DNA from: Distichodus sexfasciatus
Taxonomy: Eukaryota > Chordata > Actinopteri > Characiformes > Distichodontidae
Length of the DNA: 64,000 nucleotides
NCBI GenBank assembly: GCA_032718565.1
Contig: JAVGVS010000662.1
Coordinates: 1-64,000 of the forward strand
Reading direction: 5' to 3'
Part shown: positions 1 through 9,215 of the stretch, in pieces
Numbering within the stretch: the first letter of the stretch is position 1
Layout: the number at the start of each line of letters is the position of its first letter
Translations under genes and position numbers: made by a program
Notes under the pieces: model-generated
Told to the model about the DNA's origin: nothing
What the model saw: the letters and a program-made list of their open reading frames with translations, nothing else
The model's database searches: none

Positions 1-287
1 TCGTGTGCCTGGCAGCTCTTTCCTTGAAGGACGTAGAAGACATCTACCTATTCGGAACCATGATTACAGGGTTTCTGCTGATTGGATTAAGCGGGGCCCT
101 GGGTTATCAACGATTGAAGAAAGCGGTCACAGCTGCTCAAAACTCCACAAGACTGTCTGGCTGGATTGAAACGGTGGTGAGCAGAGCTGTTAACACTCAG
201 ACTGTGGTTATGGACCGCAAGTTGGATCACATCTTGGAGAAGTTTGTTGCTCTGCAACGGGATTTGAACAGACCTGGAGACCAGTGA
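1..287 (+). CDS. C-terminal exon of an unrecognised single-pass membrane protein (5' end outside window)
   Basis: The open frame runs from the left edge to a TGA at 285-287. The GTG at position 3 is not a convincing start, so this is probably the last coding exon of a longer protein; an AG at 14-15 could be its splice acceptor, which would put the exon start at 16. The peptide has one hydrophobic segment (about residues 15-36, IYLFGTMITGFLLIGLSGAL), then a basic flank (YQRLKK) and a charged, probably helical tail of about 55 residues ending in RDLNRPGDQ. This looks like a membrane anchor with a short cytosolic or lumenal tail. The following 3' UTR and poly(A) signal support a real gene end. 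I do not recognise the family. In tetrapods PARP16 lies downstream of IGDCC3, but this tail does not look like PARP16 to me. An alternative is a chance open frame. Confidence 0.45.
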   Translation, partial: VCLAALSLKDVEDIYLFGTMITGFLLIGLSGALGYQRLKKAVTAAQNSTRLSGWIETVVSRAVNTQTVVMDRKLDHILEKFVALQRDLNRPGDQ

Positions 288-523
288 TGGACAGTAGATA
301 TCTGTGGAATTGGAAGGTAGATGTCGATCCAACCCAAACCCAAACAACCATTCTCTCTCTCGGCTTAACCCCCCCTTACCAGCACCGGCCTTGACCAAGG
401 CCGTCAATGGAGATAAAAACAACTTCCCCCGGAGAACAAGATAACGAGACGCTCTGAATTCCTTCTCCCTGTTCCAAGGACACCTGCTGCAGACTGGTTC
501 TCAGGCTACACAGGCTTACACAT

Positions 524-554
<31 letters not shown>

Positions 555-882
555 GTACATAGCTACAGACATACAATCACCGCACCTTCACCCCATCCCA
601 CGCCTTCGGTGCTTTATGCCCCCAGTGTGGGTAGGCAGGTCTGTGACCAGCCCTTTTTAGCTGCAGGACCGGATGGCTGTTGCCTACATTGGACTACCTC
701 TGCATCCCCTCTCCCCCCTCCTCTGTTGCAAGTCATGTCTTAATGATCATGTGTTTATGTGCTTTATTGCTGAGGTGGGGTTTTTTTCCCTGTTCTGACA
801 CTGCCCTACTCGAAGGACAGTCTGGGTGGGGCTCTTTTCTCTCCTCCTCTCTCCTCATGTATTCTATATTTCCTTATTTTTC

Positions 883-926
<44 letters not shown>

Positions 927-1050
927 TGCTACCTCTTGACTGACCTGTCTGTCCCCCCAAAATGTGATGTTTGTGTATATGTATGGTCGGAGGGGTCCAA
1001 TTTCATTGCATGTAACAGTGTACGTGACAAATAAAGGCTTTCATCATTAA
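288..1050 (+). other. Putative 3' UTR with poly(A) signal AATAAA at 1030-1035
   Basis: About 750 bases follow the stop codon at 285-287. They contain a (CA)n run (527-554) and a (TTTC)n run (about 882-925), and end in GTGACAAATAAAGGC. The AATAAA with CATCATT about 10 bases downstream fits a cleavage site near 1050. The same kind of ending also occurs at the 3' end of fish LINEs (compare 13350-13399), so a retroposed tail is the alternative explanation. Confidence 0.4.
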
Positions 1051-1744
1051 GAAGCCTATGGCTGGAGGGGAGGAGGAGGTTGCAGAAGGAGAATGAGTGT
1101 GTTTTTTAAAAAAGAGGGTCTGTTCATCCCCCCATGTACCCGCTGAAATGGTTCCAACAGCTACATTTCAGCATAAATGGTTTAACAGACAGAAATACGT
1201 CTTTTTCTGCACGGTTTTTGTGTATGTGAAATAAATATAAAATGCACTGTTTTTTGGCCTTTCTGAAAGAGAACTACGTTTCTGAGTATGATGCGTTCCA
1301 TATGAGAGTTGCGAAAGCTAAACCCTGTGTTGCCACCGCGAACATTGTAATGAATGCGTATAAATATGAATCTGACGTTTTCTTTGAGGAGACGAGGGAC
1401 TGTGTGGACCAATGGAAACATTTAAGGAACGGAGCGGACACCCAGATAGCAAAAGATATAATATAATCATTTTTAGCTGTAATTATGTGTGATACACTGT
1501 ATTGCTCATTATTCATTTCTAGGGCTTAAAATGGCCTGCCTGTTCTTCTGGGTGATGACCCCAGTGGCTTCTACAATACCTGCTTGGAAACATCTTGTTG
1601 TAGTACATGGAGCTGCAAAGTTAAGGAGGAAATTGTTTTTATGTTCTCAATTTTTTTGTATTATGATATTAATGCTGGTGGCATCCTTGACAGATCAGCA
1701 CAAAGCAGTAGCAGTCAATATATTTACCAGTTGAATCATTGAAA
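1051..1744. other. Unassigned stretch with short open frames on both strands
   Basis: A 74-codon frame at 1242-1466 (+) and an 80-codon frame at 1274-1516 (-) overlap almost completely. Neither shows a domain I can name. Nothing else is evident. Confidence 0.3.
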
Positions 1745-1976
1745 GTAAGTGATTAATTGTCATTGTGAACACAGCACAGTACACAGTACACCACAACGAA
1801 ATGTAACCTCTGCATTTAACCCATCCATGAAGGAGCAGTAGGCAGCTGACAAGGGCAGCCCGCAGGGAGCAGTAGCTTGCTCATGAGTACCTCAGTGGTA
1901 ATTGTACCAGATCCGGATTCGAACCTGCGACTTTCTGATCATGGGGCAAACACCCTACCATTACGCCACCATTTGG
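1745..1976 (-). repeat. tRNA-derived SINE, minus orientation
   Basis: Read on the minus strand, the head near 1976 is tRNA-like: TGGTGGCGTAATGGTAGGGT (A-box-like), then GGTTCGAA (B box) at about 1917-1924. It is followed by the body widely seen in fish SINEs (GAGCAGT and TTTAACCCAT, as read on the plus strand). The tRNA part carries mismatches and joins directly to the SINE body, so it is not a functional tRNA. Confidence 0.75.
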
Positions 1977-2729
1977 GTTTATACAGGTAGTAACCTGGAT
2001 GGTGATAACGCGTGGACACAAGTCTCCGTTCGGCTCCTGATGGTCATTGATGATTGGTCCAAATCTGATCCACCTGAAGCCAGTGTAATGGATGATCTTA
2101 AAAGTTTGCCTGTGGCATTTTGCGTCGTTTGTCAGAAAAAGAGGCAGAACAAATATATAAAACGTTCACTTTTGAATCTAACGAAGACGAGACTTACGAG
2201 AAAGAGCATGTAAACAAGCAGGCAGCTTGCAGCACACAATGAAGTAGCCCAAAGAGACCAGCATCAGTTTGATGAGAAGGGTGTACCCAAACAGGGTAGA
2301 AAAGAAAGTTCTAAATGGAATGAAAATTTTAGTAGGTGTAGCGCTGAAACCATTGTTCGAATAACTTGGATAATTCGATTACAAAAAATTGTCGAGGCAT
2401 TTTTTTTTGGAATCGAAGCTTCGTTTAATACATTTCACTCGTTAAAGCATGCTCTGCTTGTGTTTCACACGGACTCTTTTAATGGCGCACAACGTTTTCA
2501 GAGATGCGAACAAGACAAGACCTGATCCTCTGTATGTGAAAGTATTTGTGAGATATTCTGTGCACAAAACAGAAGAAAATGCATAAAACCGCATAAATTA
2601 ATTTTTTGCGATGTAAACACACACTGTTTGTGTGTGCAATTACATGCTAAAATGCTCCAGTTCAAACCTCCCCTTTATTACAGACAAAACGCGTATTTTA
2701 GCAGATTAATAAGCACAACAACTAACGTT
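1977..2729. other. Unassigned, with a probable DNA-transposon end
   Basis: The segment at about 2350-2425 (AATTCGATTACAAAAAATTG, then an A/T run and GAATCGAAGCTTCG) resembles the ends of non-autonomous fish DNA transposons. A 103-codon frame at 1902-2213 begins inside the SINE and shows no recognisable domain. No gene is supported. Confidence 0.3.
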
Positions 2730-3627
2730 TGTCACGGTCCCGCCCGACTTGGACGGGACCGTGCCACCGTGAACCCAGATAAGTATCTGTTTTATTGTTT
2801 CTGGTTTTCTGGGTTCACTTTGGGTGGTGTGTCTGTGGTGTGTGTGAGTGTGTGTGCTCCTCATGTCTTCTCGAGTTAGCCTTAGCTTTCTGTGTTAGCT
2901 TGCTCCTCACTGTTGGGCTCTGTGTCTGCACTTCGTGCCATTCTGATTAGTCACTCTCTGTCTAGAGCGCACCCTACTTCCTGGTATGTTGTCTGCACTG
3001 TGTGCTCCCTTCCCAGTAGGTCAGTGTCTGTTTAGAACACCCCTCGCTTATCATTGAGTTCAGCTGTGTCTCGTTCTGCCTTGAGTTTGGGATTGGTGAG
3101 AGCACTCATTTGTTGAGTTCTGTGCTCTTATTTAAACCAGTTTAACCCAAGTGTCTCCGAGTCTGTCTCCCTCATGAAATGTGTGGTTGTTCGTGTTGTG
3201 TTTTTGGTTTTTGGAGTTCCTGCTCCTGCTCCTTCCCCTGTTTGGACTTTGGACCCTTTTTGATTCTGGTTTGGTTTTTGTCCCTTTTTGAATTGCCCCT
3301 TTTGCTTCTTTGTTTTCACTCCTCTTTCTTGTTTGCTCCCCAAGCTCGTGTTCCCCAGTGAGGTCCTCTTCCCCCCTCCGATCCGGCGCAGCGCCGGGAT
3401 CGCTTCTGTTTCGCCTCGTGGGTGTTTGAGGAGGCTCTCCCGTTTTTGGCCACAGCCACGCTCACTGGGGGCACGAGTTCCACCCGTGTTTTGGACCTCA
3501 GTTTTTGCTATTTTAGTGGACTCTGTTTTGCCCTGCCTGTTTTTGTCTGGTTTCTGTTCCCCTAATAAACCCTTTTTTGTATGCCTGCATAGTGTCCTCA
3601 TCCCCTTCCTGCAACCACACCATGACA
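2730..3627 (+). mobile_element. Solo LTR-like element, family A copy 1 (898 bp)
   Basis: It begins TGTCACGGTC and ends ACCATGACA, so it has TG...CA ends inside a short inverted repeat. AATAAA near 3563 lies about 60 bases before the end, as expected for an LTR R region. Two more full copies of this sequence lie at 18100-19072 and 62688-63563. They share landmarks in the same order: GTTAGCCTTAGCT-like, TTTAGAGCGCACC, CCTAGTAGGT-like, TTGGGATTGG. No gag or pol is attached, hence a solo LTR. The flanks ACGTT and GCATT agree at only 3 of 5 bases (both differences are transitions), so a target duplication is plausible but decayed. Open frames in both strands here (for example 3128-3640, minus) are by-products of its base composition. 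Confidence 0.72.
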
Positions 3628-3839
3628 GCATTCTACTCACAATACAGCTGTTTATTTAGATTTTCCTTAGTTTTTCTGGAATATTTCGGTTTTTCTTTTT
3701 TAATAAATTTGCAAAGAATTCTATGATTCTTATTTGTGCATTATGGGATACTGAGTGTAGATTCATGAGGCGCAAAAAAGGAATTTACATAATTACAATA
3801 CTATTGTCACTGCCTGTACGCTTGTAAGTGCATTTTCCC

Positions 3840-4615
3840 TTTTGTAGAATAGAAAGACAACCAAATGAGGGTGGAAGGCATGCCCTTTTCTCACAACAAG
3901 AAGCTGTCATTATTGACATGGTCCTTCAAAATAATGCCACCAGACTCTGTGAAATCCAGCAGAGTGTGTCTCTGTGAACTATTGACCATGTCCTTAGCAT
4001 GAAACAAGAGTACAGAGTTGCCTTTGAGCGCAACTCTGCAAGAGTCAAAGATCTAAGACATCAGTATGTGCAACTAAGTTTAACCTACACACACTTTCAG
4101 CATTGATACTTCCATTACAATTCTATGCTTATAATCCTAATGTTACTGTAGGCTAGTACTCCACCGTCATGCAGACCTGGGGCCATATAACACTGAACAT
4201 CTACACCGTTTCTGGTTGGTCTACAGGACATTATGAGTACATGTGTTTATGTCATAGTTTGGGACAACGTCAGCCTTCACCGTGCTTTCCTGATACGTGA
4301 GTGTTCACCAACAACCAGCGCTTCAACTTTACAGCCCCTTTCTGAATCCAGTAGAGGAGTTTTTCTCTGCGTGGGGGTGGAAGGTCTATGACCGACAGCC
4401 CTACACCACAGGGATAGTTTATTGGAGGCAATGGATCAGGCCTGTGATGATATAACTGTGGAGTCTTGTCAAGGCTGGATTCGGCACACCAGAGGGTTTT
4501 TCCCCCCGTTGCCTGGCAAGGGAAAATATTGCCTGTGATGTGTGTGAAGTGATCTGGCCGGACCCTGCACAAAGTCATGACGTTGGAGAATGAATCTCGG
4601 TGACTTTGTGCAGCA
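3840..4615 (+). pseudogene. Tc1/IS630-type DDE transposase fossil
   Basis: Frame pieces on the plus strand read as a decayed DDE transposase. From 3855 the frame gives RQPNEGGRHALFSQQEAVII, then a TGA, then TIDHVLSMKQEYRVAFERNS, matching the helix-turn-helix half of Tc1/IS630-type enzymes of fish. Near 4240-4305 it reads VYVIVWDNVSLHRAFLIRE, where the D of WDN is the second catalytic acid. After a frameshift, 4335-4410 gives FLNPVEEFFSAWGWKVYDRQ, with the third catalytic acid in NPVEEFF. Further stops and frameshifts follow. The central part, with the first catalytic Asp, is largely missing. It is inactive. I did not identify terminal inverted repeats. Confidence 0.75.
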
Positions 4616-5040
4616 ATGTGCTTATTTCGTTTTATTATTTTTTTTATTATGATGACATGTAGAAATCACTTTGACAGATATTTTTTTGCTAAATGCATTT
4701 ACAATAAACATTTTCAGTTAACTACATGCCCCGGATGCTGTGTCCTAAATTATTTTATGTAGTGTCTAGCAAATGCTCTGTGGTGAATATATTGTGACTT
4801 GCTGTGTGTATGATCTGAACACAATGTTTGGTTTCGAGATGATAGTTTAATTTTGATAGAAAAGTCTGGGGTTTTGTGAATGTAGTTTGAGTTTTTGGAT
4901 TTGTGTTTAGGGTTTTGAGAAAATGGGTGGAAGTTCCAAGAAACGTGTTTTAGCAATTGGGAAAAACTGTAAGAGGGCCATTTCGCAGTAGTATGTCGCA
5001 CACGTGAAGTCAATGACGTATGCACCTCACCAGATGGCGC
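4616..5040. other. No gene seen
   Basis: AT-rich sequence between the transposase fossil and the Gypsy remnant. A 91-codon frame on the minus strand (4750-5025) shows no recognisable features. It could include the gag side of the Gypsy element, but no zinc knuckle is visible. Confidence 0.3.
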
Positions 5041-6745
5041 CGTTGCAACATATTGCTTAGGGGAACTGAGGCAAATGGATGAAAGGAATAACGAATGGAC
5101 TGTTTCACACCCTATACAAGGAACAGATGTGGAGTTTAAGATTGATACTGGTGCAGATACATGTGTAGTATCAAAAAAGACCCTGTCAAACCTAAAGCAC
5201 CAGCCTCAGTTAAAAAATGGCCAAAGTAAGTCCTGGTGGAAAATTGCATTGTAAAGAACAGTTTACAGACACAAATTCCATAGAGAATAGACTGTTCAAG
5301 TTCCGTGTTTCATGGGACCTACCTACAGTTTCTTTGACGTGAGGCTTCAGCTGCAGTGGGTATGATAAAAATACTGGAAGACCTGATTGTTGGAGAATTG
5401 TAAATACATATTGTGGATTTAAAAACCCAGTGCACATGTATCATCAGGATTGTTTTTTAATCAGAAACAGATAACACGTTACACATTACACACTAACAAC
5501 ACACTAAAAATTATAACATGGCTGAACAATCCAGTTTATTTCTGAGTAACATGTGATCTTCATCTTAGGCACATGCTTAACTATTGGGGTTGGTCTGCTG
5601 AGGCCATGGTCTTAGTCTAAGTCACTGTAGTCCACCAAAGGCTTTGCAGGAAGACAAAGCCTCTGAGTGAGCTTGACCTCATCTTCCTTGTCCTCCACCT
5701 CCTCCTGCTCTCCTCCTCGACGTCATCCTCCCCTCCATCCCCTCCTCCTCCTCTCCAGCCATATGATTGTTCACCTACTGTTATAGACCAAGATGAAAAC
5801 TGTCAGTCCTTCCCGTTCTTTTATAAGTTCGTATGATCTTCATTTAAGTCACATGCTAAACTATTGGTTTAAACTTGGAAATTAATTAATGAAGAAAATT
5901 AAAACAACAAACTGCTATTAAATTACTATATAAGTGGAGCCGAGAAGACCATTTTAATGAACCTGTTACGGGACCTACCGTGAACAACCTTCTTGGACAT
6001 GAGGCATCAGCTGCAATGAGATTGATAGAGTCTGGAAGACCTGACCTCAGCTGCTAAATAAAGTGATCAAGCTTCACTTAAAATATGACTCTATCCCATA
6101 CAGTGTAGTCACAGCCAAATGTGTGTCTGTGCCCATGCTCCAGAAAGTTAAGAAGGAGCTGGAGGGAATGGTTCAATGTGGTATCACTGAAGAAATAAAA
6201 GAGCCTTCCATGGTTGCTGTGCTAAGAATGCGCTAAGAGCCACCGTAGTGAGTGCAGACCCTAGTAGCTATGGCTTGGAAGGAGTACTCCTACAAGACCA
6301 TAATGAAGGTCTCACTGTTCAAGAGTCCTTACCAATGCTGACAAATGCTATGCTCAAATTGATTGTCTCACTGCTGTGTGAGACAGATAAAAACAACAAA
6401 GCTGGAGTCTCACCTGCAGCCATTGCGGCCTGACTTCCAGCAAATGAGACAAGCTGATGAGAAAGGATGAACAAGGTGAACAAGGATGGAAGAAGTCTCA
6501 AGATGTGTGACACACCAAGGCTGACCTCATACTAACAGAAAGGGGGTTTTCCATCACAATCCACGTCTTCTAAGGCCTACAAGGGATAGGGCCGAAGAAA
6601 CACCTGAGCTGACAGCACAGCCAGTCATTCAGAACAGGAATTCTTGGAAGTCACTTGCAGCAGAGGTTTTGTCAACCAAAGTGATAACGTGCTGTGGCAG
6701 AGTTGTCAAGCCTCCTGAGAGATATAAAGACTTTATGTAGAACAT
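5041..6745 (+). pseudogene. Gypsy-type LTR retrotransposon pol remnant
   Basis: Dispersed pieces of a Gypsy pol lie in the right order on the plus strand. About 5125-5200 is an aspartic protease: VEFKIDTGADTCVVSKK carries the DTGA active-site motif. About 6075-6210 reads YDSIPYSVVTAKCVSVPM, then KVKKELEGMVQCGITEEIKE, the start of a Gypsy reverse transcriptase. About 6246-6350 reads SADPSSYGLEGVLLQDHNEG, then LTNA and YAQI in another frame, matching the RNase H region. About 6690-6740 reads CGRVVKPPERYKDFM and a stop, typical of the end of Gypsy pol. The RT catalytic core and most of the integrase are deleted, and stops and frameshifts are frequent. An LTR-like block (5440-5966) interrupts pol, flanked by two diverged copies of the same protease/RT-linker segment (about 5307-5390 and 5969-6050). 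Confidence 0.78.
5440..5966 (+). repeat. LTR-like block inside the Gypsy remnant
   Basis: Its start (TTTTTTAATCAGAAACAGAT, 5451-5470, then TATAACATGGCTGAACAATCC) matches 7445-7516, and its end (AAGTGGAGCCGAGAAGACC, near 5932-5950) matches AAGTGGAGTATAGAAGACG near 8170-8188. It is therefore a diverged copy of the right-hand LTR-like block. It also has an internal duplication: GATCTTCATCTTAGGCACAT near 5552 recurs as GATCTTCATTTAAGTCACAT near 5832. A pyrimidine-rich (CTCCTCCTC) patch lies at about 5690-5760. Confidence 0.6.
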
Positions 6746-6929
6746 TTCTTCTATCAGTAAAAATATCTAAATAAACTTAGCATGCTATGTGATGAAGAAT
6801 CTTTTTAGGAACTAAGAAAAAAAGAAAAGAGAAAGATAATTTATAGCCCTACCGCATTTGCCAGTGAGGCTATACTGCACCTGCACCTGCAGATGCATTA
6901 TTAAACACACCCTCAATTTCCTTCAGGAG

Positions 6930-8205
6930 AAGAATGTAACAAGACGTTCGACGACACCACCTGGTAGGCTACCTGAAGCTCCTCCTTCTTTGTACTATTT
7001 TTTTCTGGGAAACGAGAGAAAGTTCAGCACCAGCCAGAAGAGTGGATAGATTGAAAATCTTGACATGAGTGCGGTTTTGTTGTCTGTTAATATCTGTGTA
7101 TGCATCTGGATAACTGACAAAAAGATCAACAACAGCTGTTATGTTTTAAAGTCCTAGTTTCTAAGTACATAGAAAGAGTTGTGGGAGGAGCCTGAGGCTT
7201 TGCTCATTACATATAATAAGTTGTGGGAGGGACCTGATGCTCAACTGATTACATATAAGAAGATGGAGGAGGAGCCTAAGGCTTTGCTTTTTACATATAA
7301 GGAGTTGCGGGAGCAGCCTAGGACTCTGCTTGTTTCTGCTGCTCAGCTAATGATGGCAGTAAGAAATAGATTAGGATTTATATCTACTAAGTCATTTTGT
7401 AGCTTGCAACTAAAGCCTGACTGATGCAGAGCTGTTTGATTTTCTTAATCAGAAACACATTTTGCATTTTACATTTTACACACTCACAACTCTTATAACA
7501 TGCCTGAAGGATCCAACTTTTCACCTGTTTTTCGGTGTATTTGTTATTTAATTTATTAGCCTGACTCTCCTCAGCTCCTTGCTGTGAGTAACCCCATGCT
7601 GCACTCTGCCATACTGTACACTCTTACTTCTTTTTTGCCAAGCTGGACCTACATTTCATTGGCTTCTGGAGGTTCCAGACCCCCTGTCCTGCTGTGGTTC
7701 AATATGCTGCTACTGAAGAGACCTGCATCACTACATTCCCCACAAGAATTAGATAACTTGCCGTTCAGTGCTTCCTTACACTGTTCACTCCAGTCTCAAC
7801 CGGACGGACTGTACAATATGTAAAACTGGACTCTCACCTGGCTTCTACAAAATCCTTGTCATCTGAAAACATCAGAGACTACTTGCACCTTAAATGTCTA
7901 TTTAGTTATCAGATTTCTAAACATGCACAAGTTGTGGTCAGTGATTGAAAAGCCCATTCAGTGACACATGTTTATTGGTCTATTCCATACATATCACATA
8001 ATAATGTAGTGATGAAAATTCTAAGGTGTGTCACTTTGGAACCTTCTAAAGCTTGAAGTCTAGAAGGTGGCCATCATGAAGGTGATAAATGAAAAATGCT
8101 GAAGTACTCCAAGCTCAGTCTTGGATTAATAAAGAGCCATTATAACTAATAGCTAATAAATTACAACACAAGTGGAGTATAGAAGACGCTGTTATGAACC
8201 CGAAA
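6930..8205 (+). repeat. Right-hand LTR-like region of the Gypsy remnant
   Basis: It follows the end of pol after purine-rich tracts (6815-6835 and AGGAGAAGAA just before 6937). TGTAACAAGACG at about 6937 could be the LTR start. The region contains a four-fold 42-bp tandem repeat (7179-7340). Its 7445-7516 and 8165-8190 parts match the block at 5440-5966. The exact 3' boundary is uncertain. No gene is supported; the frame at 7179-7424 is the tandem repeat itself. Confidence 0.5.
7179..7340 (+). repeat. Tandem repeat, about four 42-bp units
   Basis: Each unit reads roughly TTGTGGGAGGAGCCTGAGGC, then TTTGCTCATTACATATAA. Translated, it gives 14-residue units such as LWEEPEALLITYNK, LWEGPDAQLITYKK and MEEEPKALLFTYKE. 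Since it lies in a probable U3 region, tandem enhancer-type repeats are more likely than protein. Confidence 0.7.
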
Positions 8206-8551
8206 GGGTTACTGAACATTGAACATTGCTGTACATATCACTGATCGCTTTTTCTTACTGACTATATTTGCACAAATTATTGAAAGTATTGTTCTAGTTC
8301 TCCCCTGCTGTTAGAACATCTGCACATATTTGATCTGAATGTTAGCTCAAACTTTATGAGATGCTGTTTTTTTACTGCCTATAAAATCTTTCATATTGAA
8401 CTGACCTCATGTGCATTCAGTGTAAAAGACAACTCCAAGACCATAATTGTAGACTGAGTACTGCATTGTAATTGTGTCTCTACTTCTAGTTTAAAGTTTA
8501 TATTTTACATTCCACTTCTAGTTTAAAATGTATATTTTATATTCTATTTAC

Positions 8552-9047
8552 AGTGCCCTGCCAAAGTGGGGTTTTGGACGATATTAGCATAAATCCTCAT
8601 CATTTTTTGGTGGAAATACATTAAAGTAACTTGACGTTATCTCTGGATACTGGCAATAATAATTTTTATTTTGATTATATAATAATGACAATATGTACAT
8701 GTCAAAGTCAGACATGCCCCTTTGCCAGCTGTGATGTCTGGTTACTGGTTTAAACTTAGCCCAGGTTTTTAAAAGATTTTTGGGTCAGCACACCGTATTA
8801 GCTTCAACAATTGATTGGTTCATTGACAGCTTGGATGCCCAGATTATACAGAGCTGTAATAGCTGCTAATGGTGGATATTTTGATTAATTTGAAATTTAA
8901 GTATGTTCTATGTATAAACTGTTTAATAAACTGTTTATGTAATAAAATATGTTTTCGTAGTTTGTGTTGTCCCTTATCAGTGCAACATTATCACAAATTA
9001 AAAAGGATTCATGGCAATACTGTCCAAAACCCCACTTTGCCAGAGAC
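8552..9047. mobile_element. Non-autonomous DNA transposon with about 40-bp inverted repeats
   Basis: The left arm (from about 8557) reads CTGCCAAAGTGGGGTTTTGG, then ACGATATTAGCATAAATCCT. The reverse complement of 9003-9047 reads CTGGCAAAGTGGGGTTTTGG, then ACAGTATTGCCATGAATCCT. The arms are about 490 bp apart with no transposase frame between them, which is MITE-like. The left end begins TACAGTG, as Tc1-type elements do, but the right end does not extend that far, so the superfamily is a guess. Confidence 0.6.
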
Positions 9048-9129
9048 GTTTCCAAACTTTTGGAAGGCAGTGTTTAGGCATATTGCCTATTCTATGTGCA
9101 TTATTTGTTCTTTGTTCCTTGTTTTTTGC

Positions 9130-9215
9130 ACTGTTAAAACTGGAGCCACGTCCTCTCGTCTCTCTGTGTACTTGTACCATATATAGCAGAGATAGCAAAG
9201 TTTACTTTGACTGAC
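9130..9215 (+). repeat. 3' tail of an L2/CR1-type LINE
   Basis: The run GGAGCCACGTCCTCTCGTCT, then a tail with TATATAGCAGAGATAGCAAA and GTTTACTTTGACTGAC, matches the longer tail at 13260-13399. It is a 5'-truncated insertion. Confidence 0.6.

Noticed and set aside
1242..1466. 74-codon frame with protein-like composition (+)
   Set aside because: Opposite-strand frame of equal length, no recognised domain, no splice or promoter context.
1905..1976. tRNA gene (minus strand)
   Set aside because: A and B boxes are recognisable but it is joined to a SINE body and carries mismatches.
3128..3640. 170-codon frame (-) rich in Lys, Gln and Gly
   Set aside because: Antisense of the LTR-like element at 2730-3627; no domain and shared with the repeat family.
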